Positions 26,795-36,282 are shown, counted from the first letter of the stretch. The stretch is 64,000 bases of DNA from Chryseobacterium gleum (GCF_900636535.1 NZ_LR134289.1:2480001-2544000); one strand, 5' to 3'. Translations and numbers: made by a program. The notes: generated by a model from the letters alone, not told the origin.

Positions 26795-28534
26795 CTAATT
26801 AGAAGACATATTTTCAATTTCTTTCAGATAGATAGAAAGAGGGGTACCGGTTCGTTTTTTGAACGCTAAAGTGAAGGCCTGTTCGTTATTATACCCTAGT
26901 TCCTCGGCAATAAATGGAATCTTATAAGACCTGAATTTTTTATCATTGGCCAATCTGTTGATGGCATAATCAATACGGAGATCATTAAGATAAGTGGCAA
27001 AGTTTTTTCCTTTGTAGGTATTGATAATTTCCGACAGATATTTTGAGTTTGTTTTTATTTTTTTGGCAAGACTTCCCAGCGTAATTCCTTTATTCAAAAA
27101 CTGATCTTTGTTTTCAAATATTTCAAGTTCTTTTAAAATAGTTTGAGCAATATCTTCGGAAATCGTTCTTGGTGTTTTTTCCTCAGAATGTTCTGTATTT
27201 TCTAACTTAGAAACTTCAGAAAGAATTTCTTTGGCTTCCGACAGTTTGTTTTTGCCTATTTTATTTTCATTAACAGATTGAATCAGATCCTGGGCAATCT
27301 TTTTATAGTTCTTTTCGGATTTTTTATATTTGAAATAAACGTTGATAAACAACAGGTGTGATATCAACAGAAGACTCAGTACGATATAAAATAAACTTTT
27401 TCTTTTGGTAAGTTCATTGGTAATACTCTCTTTCTCCTGCTGCAGTTCAGGAGTATCATATCTTCTAGGAAGTTCTCTGGAAATATACCTGAACTGGGTA
27501 TCCAGAACATGATCTACCTTTAAAAACCGATCTACATAATATAGCTGCTTTTCTTTATCATTGTTTTCTTTATAATAATCGATCAGGTAAGTATACACAT
27601 CTCTCAGCTCGGGATAAATGTAATTGGTTTTAAGAACCATAGAATCAATCTTCCGGAAATACTCTATTGCTTTTTCTTTTTCGTTGAGACCGGCGTAGGA
27701 TTTCCCCAGATATAAAGAAGTATAATGCTGGTTCCTTTTAGAACCGTTATTATTGGTAAAAAAATATTTTTCACACTCTAATAAACCATCGATCGCTTTC
27801 TGATAGTTTTTTGAATGCAGATGATAATATCCTAACATTCCAAGGTTCTGGTGATAGCGGTAGACATCTTTATTCTTTTTAGAATCCAGTAAGCCTTCCT
27901 TTATGAGGATATAGGCAGAATCCATCTTATTGATTTCTATGTATGCGTCAGCCAGGTTTAACTTAAGACCATTCTTCTCATCCTGATTCATATAATCGGC
28001 ATCATACGCATAATGTCTTAAAACCTTGGCTGTCTCGGCATGTTTCCCAATATAATTATTAAGATAGGCAATACTGATATGTGCCATAGCAATCTGCCTT
28101 TTATTTCCTTTTTCTTTGGCATATTTCAGTCCTAAAATATAATTGTTCAGCGCAGCCTGAAGATTATCATTTCTGAAATACAGATTCCCTTTTAAGAGAT
28201 AGATTCTGGCCGGATATATATTTTCTTTGGAATTCCTGGTAATAGGCTGTAAGCTGTCAAGATATTTTAATGCATTGGGTAGATTCTCTTCAAAATGAAG
28301 CATAACGTATCCTTCAGCAATCTGAGTAATGTTTTTTTCAGTTTTTGCTTTTTTAAGATAACTTTCTGCAATACTTTTACTGTTTACATCTCCGAAACGA
28401 CTGCTGTAGAATTCTTTTTCCAATTCCTTATAAGACCGTGTTTCAGGAGTATTTTTTTCTAAATTATTGGTTTGTGCGTGAAAAAACAGATTTCCAATAA
28501 TAAAAAACAGTATTAAACATTTTATTTTCATCAT
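26795..28534 (-). CDS. TPR-containing AraC-family membrane regulator
   Basis: A 579-aa one-component regulator of a type common in Bacteroidota. It has a signal peptide (MMKIKCLILFFIIGNLFFHAQ). A stack of tetratricopeptide-like helices follows at about residues 40-350 and is probably periplasmic. Then come one membrane helix at about 373-394 (LFYIVLSLLLISHLLFINVYF region), a coiled-coil-like linker and a C-terminal AraC helix-turn-helix at about 480-575 (GSLAKKIKTNSKYLSEIINTYKGKNF, YNNEQAFTLAFKKRTGTP). It should sense a periplasmic state and bind DNA in the cytoplasm. The targets are unknown. The start was kept at 28534 because MM directly precedes the signal peptide. Confidence 0.9.
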   Translation of the reverse strand: MMKIKCLILFFIIGNLFFHAQTNNLEKNTPETRSYKELEKEFYSSRFGDVNSKSIAESYLKKAKTEKNITQIAEGYVMLHFEENLPNALKYLDSLQPITRNSKENIYPARIYLLKGNLYFRNDNLQAALNNYILGLKYAKEKGNKRQIAMAHISIAYLNNYIGKHAETAKVLRHYAYDADYMNQDEKNGLKLNLADAYIEINKMDSAYILIKEGLLDSKKNKDVYRYHQNLGMLGYYHLHSKNYQKAIDGLLECEKYFFTNNNGSKRNQHYTSLYLGKSYAGLNEKEKAIEYFRKIDSMVLKTNYIYPELRDVYTYLIDYYKENNDKEKQLYYVDRFLKVDHVLDTQFRYISRELPRRYDTPELQQEKESITNELTKRKSLFYIVLSLLLISHLLFINVYFKYKKSEKNYKKIAQDLIQSVNENKIGKNKLSEAKEILSEVSKLENTEHSEEKTPRTISEDIAQTILKELEIFENKDQFLNKGITLGSLAKKIKTNSKYLSEIINTYKGKNFATYLNDLRIDYAINRLANDKKFRSYKIPFIAEELGYNNEQAFTLAFKKRTGTPLSIYLKEIENMSSN

Positions 28535-28650
28535 TCATCCGAGCTATATTACAAAAATATTATTTTTTCTTCAGTACAAGGGTCATTGCTTTTGCTTTTT
28601 TCAACGTATTCATCAATATTTTCATTAAAATTAATGATGATAAATACAAA

Positions 28651-28681
28651 AAGAGAGTACAGGCTGAAAATGCACTCTCTT
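28651..28681 (-). terminator. Terminator of the envelope operon
   Basis: On the minus strand AGAGAGTGC and its partner TACTCTCTT pair around a loop, with TTTTTG after the stem. It lies seven bases beyond the stop of the gene at 28688. Confidence 0.65.
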
Positions 28682-28687
28682 CAAAAG

Positions 28688-29329
28688 TTATTTCCATTCT
28701 ATTTTACCTTCCATATAATATACTCTTCCGTTGTTCTCATAGAGAAGATCATAGCCCTGAGAGGTCAGATAGAAATGACAGACTTTCATTTCATTGTTTC
28801 TATCTCTAAATTGAATCACTGCAGGACACATTTTAGCGTGATCCATTTTTTTCACCATCATATTGAAGTTCTTCTGGATATTTCTTTTGCTATACAAGGA
28901 CAACATTCTGTCATCAATAAAACGGACATACTTCAGAGATGACAAAGGATAAGTAATTAATTTAAAGGGCTGTCCTGCAAGCTTCGCAGCATTCTCATTG
29001 AAAAAATTCGTGATTGAAATACTGTCCTGGGTAATACTTTTCACCACACTTGATTCATATCTCTGCCCATCCGCAAATTCCATACTATAGATCGCTTCCA
29101 TTTTAATGGCAAAACCTTTTCCGGATTTTCTTAAATCTGTAAGATCTGTAAATTCTTTTCCTTTTTTAATGACAATCAAAACATTCCCTTCTCCAAAATC
29201 ACAATCATAATATTTTTTATAATCGAAAGGTTCTTCAATATTTGTTTTTAAGGTATCATTCATTGTATTTTGTGAAAAAATGCGTGCAGATAGCATCAAT
29301 AAAAATAAGATCAGTTTATAATTTTTCAT
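28688..29329 (-). CDS. Hypothetical secreted protein
   Basis: A 213-aa protein with a signal peptide (MKNYKLILFLLMLSARIFSQ). The mature part is mostly beta-strand-like (GNVLIVIKKGKEF, YSMEFADGQRYESSVVKSI, LKYVRFIDDRMLSLYSKRN) and contains two cysteines (CP, VCHF). No family is recognised. It is the last gene of a three-gene run with 29360-29824 and 29821-30459; gaps are 30 bases and a four-base overlap. A role in the envelope is inferred from the signal peptides of all three. Confidence 0.65.
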   Translation of the reverse strand: MKNYKLILFLLMLSARIFSQNTMNDTLKTNIEEPFDYKKYYDCDFGEGNVLIVIKKGKEFTDLTDLRKSGKGFAIKMEAIYSMEFADGQRYESSVVKSITQDSISITNFFNENAAKLAGQPFKLITYPLSSLKYVRFIDDRMLSLYSKRNIQKNFNMMVKKMDHAKMCPAVIQFRDRNNEMKVCHFYLTSQGYDLLYENNGRVYYMEGKIEWK

Positions 29330-29359
29330 GGTTGGCTATTTAATTTTTGTTCATAATTT

Positions 29360-29824
29360 TTAAAAAACAAGGTTAATTCCTAAACCGAAGCGGAACCCTT
29401 TAATAGGAAACGGTTTATACGTATTATATTCAAAATTATACCCGAATTCTGCGCAAAAGAAGTGGTAAAAACTGATTCCCGCCTTTGGGGAAACGGCATA
29501 AGGGGAAATTCCTGCTCCAGCATAAAAAGCTGATATCTCGGCACCATCCTGAAATGAAACTACCTTTCTGAAATAATCAAACTCCGGAATAACCAGCAAT
29601 TTTCTTTCGTCCCACCAGTTAAAATGTCCCCTTAAGCTATAATAATTCTTATCACCATCAGTCAATTTTGTTCCTATTGATAGAAATGCCTTTTTATCCA
29701 TTGAAGTTCCTTCAATTCTGGTGCTGAGAAGAATGACCAGCCACTTTTTCTCTTTGACTTCTTCGAACTGGGCTTGCAGAAAACCATTAAGAAATAGTGC
29801 AGAGATTACTACAAACTTCTTCAT
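29360..29824 (-). CDS. Hypothetical outer membrane protein
   Basis: A 154-aa protein with a signal peptide (MKKFVVISALFLNGFLQAQ). Amphipathic strands alternate through the rest (KWLVILLSTRIEGTS, YYSLRGHFNWWDERKLLVIPEFDYF, FGYNFEYNTYKPFP), ending GFRFGLGINLVF with a terminal Phe. This pattern fits a small beta-barrel. Its start overlaps the stop of the upstream gene by four bases (ATGA). The function is unknown. Confidence 0.68.
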   Translation of the reverse strand: MKKFVVISALFLNGFLQAQFEEVKEKKWLVILLSTRIEGTSMDKKAFLSIGTKLTDGDKNYYSLRGHFNWWDERKLLVIPEFDYFRKVVSFQDGAEISAFYAGAGISPYAVSPKAGISFYHFFCAEFGYNFEYNTYKPFPIKGFRFGLGINLVF

Positions 29825-30459
29825 AACGTCTTATTTACTTTCTGTTTCTTAAAATTCCAGTTGATGAGAGGAAGTTTCCTCCTTCCGTTCTCATTCCATC
29901 CGCCAATCTGGATTCCTCTGAAATCCTTACATTGATTATACAACCCGATCTGAATTCCCCGGCATTTCTGACCAATATTTGCCAGTGGCGCTACAGAAAC
30001 TCCTTTCATCTCGTGATGCACATTAAAAAACGGAGAAACAGACATTCCATTGGTCACTGCATACGTATTGATATTACTCGATACATTAATTTCCAATCCG
30101 TTTGTGACAGTAGGCTCCATGTTGATGATTGACAACTGCAGTCCGTTAATGGTATTCATCTTTTTACGGGGAACAATTACATAATCATGGTTTCCTGGTG
30201 GCTGTAAATTGAAAAGCATCAATGGCGGCAGGAAAATGCCCACAAAATTGAATCCCATTCCTAAGCCGTTTACTTTTTTGGGCTTAAAATGATCTTCCTC
30301 ATCAAAATATTTAAATAAAATCCCGTTGACATTCCGGACATTCTTTGAGGGTGATGCTGCAATTAATCTTGGTTTCAAAGAATCAACCTTCAGACTGTCT
30401 GATGCGTATATCAGACCGTGGACTAAAAGAACTGCTGTTATTAAAATTCGTGTTTTCAT
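29821..30459 (-). CDS. Hypothetical surface protein with Gly-Ile/Val-Asn repeats
   Basis: A 212-aa protein with a signal peptide (MKTRILITAVLLVHGLIYA). From about residue 100 it has degenerate strand repeats of the type NGLQLSIIN, NGLEINVSSN, NGMSVSPFFN, KGVSVAPLAN, RGIQIGLYNQ and RGIQIGGWN. Similar repeats are seen in the LA_2272-type surface repeat family. They suggest a beta-solenoid or barrel exposed at the surface. First gene of the three-gene operon. The upstream region carries a TTTGCGA-AAA-TCACAAA site at 30545-30561. Confidence 0.7.
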   Translation of the reverse strand: MKTRILITAVLLVHGLIYASDSLKVDSLKPRLIAASPSKNVRNVNGILFKYFDEEDHFKPKKVNGLGMGFNFVGIFLPPLMLFNLQPPGNHDYVIVPRKKMNTINGLQLSIINMEPTVTNGLEINVSSNINTYAVTNGMSVSPFFNVHHEMKGVSVAPLANIGQKCRGIQIGLYNQCKDFRGIQIGGWNENGRRKLPLINWNFKKQKVNKTL

Positions 30460-30544
30460 AATTCATTATTTTAAAATTACAGTTCAAAATTATCGGCAGA
30501 ACACACAGCTCCAAATGTGAAAAAAAATTAAAAAAATTATACTG

Positions 30545-30561
30545 TTTGCGAAAATCACAAA
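30545..30561. promoter_or_regulatory. Palindromic operator, copy 1
   Basis: TTTGCGAAAATCACAAA, one base from the perfect inverted repeat TTTGTGA-N3-TCACAAA found at 30787-30803. It lies 86 bases upstream of the leftward envelope operon. The two sites sit at opposite ends of the same divergent spacer. Confidence 0.6.
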
Positions 30562-30598
30562 TATGTAGATGAGAAATGAAGTGTTAACTAATATAAGC

Positions 30599-30742
30599 GG
30601 GCTGGAAGTGGGAAAAAGGAGGCTGGAAGTTACTTTAAGTGATAAATAGCAATAATGATTATAAATCCTATTGATGCAGTAAACGGTTATTTATTCTTTT
30701 GACATCCAATACTTCCCTTCTCCCAGCCTCAGGCTTCCAGCC
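30599..30742. repeat. Purine/pyrimidine inverted-repeat element, copy B
   Basis: The left arm has GGGCTGGAAGTGGGAA and GGAGGCTGGAAGTTACT. The right arm has CTTCCCTTCTCCCAGCC and CAGGCTTCCAGCC. About 70 AT-rich bases lie between. Related to 19423-19506 and 58487-58646. It fills much of the 347-base divergent spacer, which has no gene. Confidence 0.65.
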
Positions 30743-30782
30743 TTCATAGCAGAAAATCAAAAGCTTTCTCCACAAAAAATAC

Positions 30783-30803
30783 TACATTTGTGAAAATCAC
30801 AAA
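30783..30803 (+). promoter_or_regulatory. Promoter -7 element overlapped by palindromic operator, copy 2
   Basis: TACATTTG (30783-30790) is a perfect -7 element. TTTGTGA-AAA-TCACAAA (30787-30803), a perfect inverted repeat with 7-bp arms, overlaps its 3' half and ends three bases before the ATG at 30807. This placement predicts repression of the downstream HTH regulator, possibly by itself. Confidence 0.65.
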
Positions 30804-30806
30804 ACT

Positions 30807-31736
30807 ATGCACCAGGAGGCTTTATTGAAGGAAATCCGAAGAAAAATAGGTGAAAAATCTTTAAATGATGAGATTGCCAATATTCTTAATATCAGCTACG
30901 ATGCAGCGCACAGAAGAACTTCTATGAAAGCTAAATTCAGTTTTGAAGAAGCGCTGGAACTCGCCAGATATTATCAGATCTCACTGGATCAGTTTCTGGG
31001 AACAGAAAACCAGTTGGTTGTCAAAAGAACACAGCCTGTAAAAACCACAGAAGACCTTTTGAATTACTTTGAAAACTCTTTAAAAATTCTGAATGTTTTT
31101 CAGAATATTGCTGATTCCAAAGTATTTTATTCTGCAAAAGACATCCCTTTTTTCTATACCATTTCAGATTCTATCCTGTCCCGTTTCAAGTTTTATGTCT
31201 GGATGAATCTGCTGAATCAGGATAAGTTTTTAAGTCCGTTCCATGAATTTAAAATGGAATATCATTCTGTAAAAAATGAAATGCTGAAAGAGCTTTATGA
31301 TAAACAAAACGTAACTGAAATCTGGAATGACACTACCATTATGAGTGCCCTGAGACAGATTTCGTTTTATAATGAAATGGGATTACTGAAGGAAAATGAA
31401 GCAACTCTTATCCTGGATGATCTGAAAAAACTATTGGAAAGCCTGGAAATTAAAACGCTGGAAAAAACTAATTTTCAGATCTATGTGAATGATTTGGTCA
31501 TTTTAAACAACAGTATTTTATTCAAAAATGAAGAACAGTGTTCTTTTTTTGTCCCTTTCAGTATGTTCGGATATATGATGACCAATGACAAGATAACCTG
31601 TGAAGATTCACTGAGCTATTTTGAGCATCAGATCAAAAACTCAAAATCTCTGAATGAATCCGGAAACCGGGAAAGGAAAATATTTTTTAATAAAATGTAT
31701 GAACAGATTGACCGTTTAAAACAGAATGTATTATGA
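30807..31736 (+). CDS. Helix-turn-helix transcriptional regulator
   Basis: A 309-aa protein. The N-terminal 65 residues resemble an XRE/BetR-like helix-turn-helix (LNDEIANILNISYDAAHRRTSMKAKFSFEEALELARYY region). A long, mostly helical domain of about 240 residues follows, with no recognised family. It lacks membrane segments. The operator overlapping its promoter suggests autoregulation and joint control of the divergent envelope operon. Its stop overlaps the next AraC-family gene by four bases. Confidence 0.75.
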   Translation: MHQEALLKEIRRKIGEKSLNDEIANILNISYDAAHRRTSMKAKFSFEEALELARYYQISLDQFLGTENQLVVKRTQPVKTTEDLLNYFENSLKILNVFQNIADSKVFYSAKDIPFFYTISDSILSRFKFYVWMNLLNQDKFLSPFHEFKMEYHSVKNEMLKELYDKQNVTEIWNDTTIMSALRQISFYNEMGLLKENEATLILDDLKKLLESLEIKTLEKTNFQIYVNDLVILNNSILFKNEEQCSFFVPFSMFGYMMTNDKITCEDSLSYFEHQIKNSKSLNESGNRERKIFFNKMYEQIDRLKQNVL

Positions 31737-32539
31737 ATACTCTTCGAAACGGCGAATATTTTGGGGAAACCCATCAGATGATCAATTTAGATGGATTGAC
31801 CATTACTGATACGGAATATACACATCCCTATGTAGACTGGCATTATCATGAGAACGCTTACTTTACCTTTCTGCTTCAGGGGAATATGACAGAAGGAAAC
31901 CGGAAAGAAACTTACGGCTGCTCTGCCGGAACATTGCTGTATCATCATTGGCAAGATCCACATTATAATATTAAACCTGATATTTTTACACGGGGCTTCC
32001 ACATAGAAATTACTCAAGATTGGTTTGATCAGTTTGATATCCCGAAAAATAAAGCCGAAGGCAGCTTTGCCATAAAAAATCCGGCTTTAAAACTCCTGAT
32101 TTGGCAGTTATTCAAAGAAACCAAAATGAATGACACTTCTTTTGAATCCTCTGCCACTCAGCTTCTGTTGCATCTTTTCAGCGAACTGACTCAAGAAAAA
32201 GGAAGCAAAGAAAGAAAACCTGTCTGGGTAAATCAGATTAATGAGATTTTACACGAGAACTCTGCTGAAAACCTTACACTTACCGGAATTTCTGAAACCC
32301 TGAATATCCATCCTGTTCATTTAAGCAGAGATTTTCATAAATATTTCCATTGTAACCTGGGAGAATATATCCGGAAAATAAAGGTCAACAAATCCATCAA
32401 GCTTCTCCATTCTCCTTCTTCTTTAACGGATATTGCGCTGGAATGCGGCTTTTCGGACCAGAGTCATTTTATCCGGTGCTTTAAAGAAAACCTCGGAATC
32501 ACCCCTTTGAAATACAGGAATCTTCTGAAAAACTATTAA
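31733..32539 (+). CDS. AraC-family transcriptional regulator
   Basis: A 268-aa regulator with an N-terminal cupin-like sensor domain (YVDWHYHENAYFTFLLQG, HIEITQDWF) and a C-terminal double helix-turn-helix (LTLTGISETLNIHPVHLSRDFHKYF, LTDIALECGFSDQSHFIRCFKENLGITP region). The His-rich N-terminal cupin suggests a small ligand or metal. Translation is coupled to the upstream HTH gene (ATGA overlap). No neighbouring transporter identifies the ligand. Confidence 0.9.
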   Translation: MNTLRNGEYFGETHQMINLDGLTITDTEYTHPYVDWHYHENAYFTFLLQGNMTEGNRKETYGCSAGTLLYHHWQDPHYNIKPDIFTRGFHIEITQDWFDQFDIPKNKAEGSFAIKNPALKLLIWQLFKETKMNDTSFESSATQLLLHLFSELTQEKGSKERKPVWVNQINEILHENSAENLTLTGISETLNIHPVHLSRDFHKYFHCNLGEYIRKIKVNKSIKLLHSPSSLTDIALECGFSDQSHFIRCFKENLGITPLKYRNLLKNY

Positions 32540-32658
32540 AGTCTTCTCGTATTAAATCATCATTCACGATTTGGATACATCATTCCCCGATTCGGCTACA
32601 TTTTCCTCTTTCTGACTTTCCATCTTTGTACCATCATTTAAACAAAAAAATATTTACA

Positions 32659-33498
32659 ATGGAAACAAAAAAAGTATGGTTCGTGACAGGAGCTTCAAAA
32701 GGCTTAGGATTCGAGTTGGTAAAGAAATTATTATCCGAAGGGTTTCAGGTTGCTGCAACCAGCCGTACCGTTGAATCCCTGGTCTCTTCAATCGGAGAAA
32801 CTTCAGAAAATTTCCTTCCTCTCAGCGTCAATATTACAGATAACAATGATATCAGATCTGCTATTAAAAAAACAGTTGATCATTTCGGAAGACTTGATGT
32901 AGTGGTCAACAATGCAGGTTACGGACAGATTGGAACTCTTGAGGAGCTTACCGACGAGGAAGCCAGAGAAAATTATGCTGTGAATGTTTTCGGAACATTA
33001 AATGTGATCAGAAATGCGATGCCTTATCTTCGTGAGCAAAGATCAGGAAATATCTTCAATATTTCATCGGTCGGCGGTTATTCAGGAAATTTTCCGGGCT
33101 GGGGAATCTACTGCTCTACAAAATTCGCCGTTGCCGGTTTTACAGAAGCGCTGGCGGAAGAGGTAAAAGACTTCGGAGTTCATGCTACCGTTGTTTATCC
33201 CGGCTATTTCCGTACCGATTTCTTGAATAAAGACTCTGTGAAAACCCCTTCAAGTCCGATTCAGGCCTATGAAGCAGCAAGAAGTTCTGAACAGGCCCAC
33301 CTTAATGAAATCAATGGCAACCAGCCGAATGATCCGGTAAAAGCTGCCGATGTTCTGATCCAGATCAGCAAAGAGAAAAATCCTCCTGTACATTTATTAT
33401 TAGGAGTAGGAACCATGGAGTTTCTGAACAACAAGATTGATATTTTAAAGAAAGATGCTGAAAAATGGGAAAACCTGACAGTTTCAACTGCGATCTAG
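32659..33498 (+). CDS. Short-chain dehydrogenase/reductase
   Basis: A 279-aa Rossmann-fold oxidoreductase. I chose ATG 32659 (METKKVWFVTGASKGLG); an ATG 11 codons upstream adds only low-complexity residues. It has the cofactor motif TGASKGLG (TGxxxGxG), NNAGYG, a catalytic Ser in NISSVGG and the YCSTK catalytic pair. The substrate is unknown. It lies between two AraC-family genes, so it is likely their regulated target. Confidence 0.9.
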   Translation: METKKVWFVTGASKGLGFELVKKLLSEGFQVAATSRTVESLVSSIGETSENFLPLSVNITDNNDIRSAIKKTVDHFGRLDVVVNNAGYGQIGTLEELTDEEARENYAVNVFGTLNVIRNAMPYLREQRSGNIFNISSVGGYSGNFPGWGIYCSTKFAVAGFTEALAEEVKDFGVHATVVYPGYFRTDFLNKDSVKTPSSPIQAYEAARSSEQAHLNEINGNQPNDPVKAADVLIQISKEKNPPVHLLLGVGTMEFLNNKIDILKKDAEKWENLTVSTAI

Positions 33499-33588
33499 CT
33501 TTACTATGATATTCTTCGGCTCTGTTTTGATTAAGCAGAGCCGAAGTCTTTCATTAAACTTTTTACAAAAACAACTAAATTAGCTATT

Positions 33589-34503
33589 ATGAAACAGCCC
33601 GTTCGTTTTAATACCATTTCAGATTTTCATGCTTTCTGTGGTCTTCCGAATCCTGATCACCCGCTGATCAGCCTGATAGATTACAGCAAGGTCCGCTATG
33701 TTGTAGAAAATGAAGAATTGAGCTGGATTCAGAATTTTTACTCTATCGGTCTGAAAAAAAATGTCAGTCCAAAATTCAATTATGGACAGCAGCAATACGA
33801 TTTTGATTCAGGAGTATTGTGCTTTGTTTCCCCTCAACAGTATTTAAGTCTGGAGATTGATCCTGATGTTGAAGTGGAACCAACGGGCTTTTTACTGTTA
33901 ATTCATCCTGATTTTCTGTGGAATACCTCATTGACCAAGAAAATAAAATCCTATGATTTTTTCAGTTATCAGGTGAAGGAAGCTCTCTTTCTTTCTGATA
34001 AAGAGGAGAAAGTGATTGTTGATATCCTTAAAAATATCGAAAGGGAATACATGGCCAATATCGATAAATTCACGCAGGATCTGATTATTGCCCAGATTGA
34101 ATTGTTATTGATTTATTCAGACCGCTTTTATGAAAGGCAGTTTTTTACCCGAAAGAAATCAAGCCATGAGCTGCTGCATAAGTTTGAAGATATTCTTTCC
34201 CGATATTTTGAAAACGGCAATCTTCTTGAAAACGGGATTCCATCGGTGAAATGTATTGCCGAGCAAATGAATATTTCACCCAACTATCTGGGAACTTTGC
34301 TCCGTCTGCATACGCAGCAAAACACACAGCAGCATATTCAGAATAAATTGATTGATCTGGCTAAAGAACGTTTGAGCACAACGAGTCTGTCTGTAAGTGA
34401 AATTGCTTATGAGCTGGGATTTGAACATCCGCAGTCTTTCAGCAAACTTTTCAAACAAAAAACAAATCAGTCACCGGGAGAATTCAGAAAACTTTTCAAT
34501 TAA
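33589..34503 (+). CDS. AraC-family transcriptional regulator
   Basis: A 304-aa regulator. The N-terminal half is a cupin-like domain of the kind seen in Bacteroidota AraC proteins (FNYGQQQYDFDSGVLCFVSPQQY). The C-terminal 100 residues hold two helix-turn-helix motifs (CIAEQMNISPNYLGTLLRLHT, VSEIAYELGFEHPQSFSKLFKQKT). It follows the SDR gene by 90 bases on the same strand and probably regulates it. Confidence 0.9.
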   Translation: MKQPVRFNTISDFHAFCGLPNPDHPLISLIDYSKVRYVVENEELSWIQNFYSIGLKKNVSPKFNYGQQQYDFDSGVLCFVSPQQYLSLEIDPDVEVEPTGFLLLIHPDFLWNTSLTKKIKSYDFFSYQVKEALFLSDKEEKVIVDILKNIEREYMANIDKFTQDLIIAQIELLLIYSDRFYERQFFTRKKSSHELLHKFEDILSRYFENGNLLENGIPSVKCIAEQMNISPNYLGTLLRLHTQQNTQQHIQNKLIDLAKERLSTTSLSVSEIAYELGFEHPQSFSKLFKQKTNQSPGEFRKLFN

Positions 34504-34588
34504 AGGTTTGATTTGTAAGCAGTAATGTTAATTTCATTCTATTTTACCCTGAAGAAGTTTACTATTTTTGTTTAAATACTTCTTTGAG

Positions 34589-36241
34589 ATGAAACCATTT
34601 CTATTATTGATCTTTAATTTTATATTTTGTCTTTACCAAGGGCAAAACAGCAATATTGTCAATCCTGAAAAAATTGAAAATCTCCTCCAGAAAAAATATT
34701 CCGGAAAAATTATTTTTCTCAATAAAACTATCTCCCTGGAAAACCTTAAAGATCCGTATATTCTTACTTCCTCCCTATTTCAGGAAAATGGGGATCTGGG
34801 TATCTACGCTTTTTTCGACAATTCACTTGTTAATTATCTTCGTCAGCTTGAACCCAGCTTGACTGTAGATGAGTTGTTGAAAAATGGCAATTACCAGTTT
34901 TCATTCTATGTTGACGGAAAACTGATCTACACAGAAAATCTTAACACTGGAGCTGGTACCCCGGAAAATAAAAAGTTCAAAACAGCATTACAGATTCCTC
35001 TTCTCAGCAGTAAGAATGAAGACTCATGGGGAAGATATTTATGGATGCGTTTTTACATGGCTCATGACGGAATTGATGCGCTGACTGCAGGAAATCACAT
35101 TTTAAAAATTGAAATCCGTCCTTATCTGAAAGTGAGCAACATCAAAACAGGACCTGTCATTGCAGAAGGACAGATCAACCTTACTGTTCCTTCCCAAAAC
35201 ATTCCGGAAAAACAGATCGCTCTTCAACCTGTTCTGCCCAACAGCGGCTGGAAGATTTCCAAAGAAAAAATTAATACTGAAATCATCAGAGCTCTGAATA
35301 GGAAAATTGCCGAAAACAGATTTAAAGATCTGACAGGAATTGTAATCATAAAAGATGGAAAACTACTTCTGGAAGAATATTTTAACGGTTCAGGGAGAGA
35401 TTCTCTGCAGGATACAAGATCAGTAGGCAAATCTTTTTCTTCAGCTTTAACGGGAATTGCGGTCAAAGAACGGTATTTAAAGAGCGAAAACCAGTATTTA
35501 AAAGAGTTTTATGACTTAAAACAATTTAAAAATTACTCTGTTCAAAAAGACAATGTCACTATAAAAAGCTTACTGACAATGAGCTCCGGTTTTGAAGGAA
35601 ATGATGATGATTCCGAATCTCCCGGCAATGAAGAAAATATGTATCCGACGGATAACTGGGTAAAGTTTGCATTGGATCTGCCAATGTCCGGGAATGAAAT
35701 AGGGCAAAAATGGAGTTATTTCACAGCAGGCGTTGTAGTAACCGGAGATATTCTGGATAAAACAGTTCCTGAAGGTTTAAAAAATTATGCAGACAAAAAG
35801 TTGTTTCAGCCTCTTGGAATCACCCGTTATCAATGGCAATTCACTCCACAGCAAAAGCCTTCACTGGCAGGAGGATTACGCATGAGAGCTCTCGATTTTG
35901 CAAAATTCGGACAGCTGTATAAAAATAACGGGGTCTGGAATGGAAAAACTATTTTAGATAAAGATTGGGTAAAGAAATCGTTCACCAATTATTTTACAGA
36001 TCATTCTGATTTTGAAGGCTACGGATATTTATTCTGGAGAAAAGTTTACACTGCCGGAAATAGAAGCTTTGAAGCATTTCAATCCAGTGGAAACGGAGGA
36101 AATAAAATCATTATGTTTACTGGGATTCCAGTTGTGATTGTGATTACAGCCAGGGCATATAACAAACCTTATGCTCATCAGCAAGCCGATAAAATAGTAC
36201 AGGAATATCTTTTACCCGCCTTAAAAATTAGTAATGAGTAA
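34589..36241 (+). CDS. Serine hydrolase, beta-lactamase family (class C fold)
   Basis: A 550-aa secreted protein. ATG 34589 gives a signal peptide (MKPFLLLIFNFIFCLYQGQ); the ATG seven codons upstream is less likely. An N-terminal domain of about 220 residues of unknown type precedes a beta-lactamase-fold domain. That domain has the nucleophile motif SVGK (S-x-x-K), YFT in the YxN position and a late SSGNGGNKI stretch in the KTG position. Such proteins act as esterases or peptidases rather than true beta-lactamases. The substrate is not readable. Confidence 0.83.
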   Translation: MKPFLLLIFNFIFCLYQGQNSNIVNPEKIENLLQKKYSGKIIFLNKTISLENLKDPYILTSSLFQENGDLGIYAFFDNSLVNYLRQLEPSLTVDELLKNGNYQFSFYVDGKLIYTENLNTGAGTPENKKFKTALQIPLLSSKNEDSWGRYLWMRFYMAHDGIDALTAGNHILKIEIRPYLKVSNIKTGPVIAEGQINLTVPSQNIPEKQIALQPVLPNSGWKISKEKINTEIIRALNRKIAENRFKDLTGIVIIKDGKLLLEEYFNGSGRDSLQDTRSVGKSFSSALTGIAVKERYLKSENQYLKEFYDLKQFKNYSVQKDNVTIKSLLTMSSGFEGNDDDSESPGNEENMYPTDNWVKFALDLPMSGNEIGQKWSYFTAGVVVTGDILDKTVPEGLKNYADKKLFQPLGITRYQWQFTPQQKPSLAGGLRMRALDFAKFGQLYKNNGVWNGKTILDKDWVKKSFTNYFTDHSDFEGYGYLFWRKVYTAGNRSFEAFQSSGNGGNKIIMFTGIPVVIVITARAYNKPYAHQQADKIVQEYLLPALKISNE

Positions 36242-36282
36242 TGTGGAAAAATGAGTAAGAATAGTAATTGCTTATTGCAAAA

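Noticed and set aside
30545..30803. Crp binding sites
   Set aside because: The half-sites TGTGA/TCACA are right but the spacer is 3 rather than 6 bases, so a Crp dimer would not fit.
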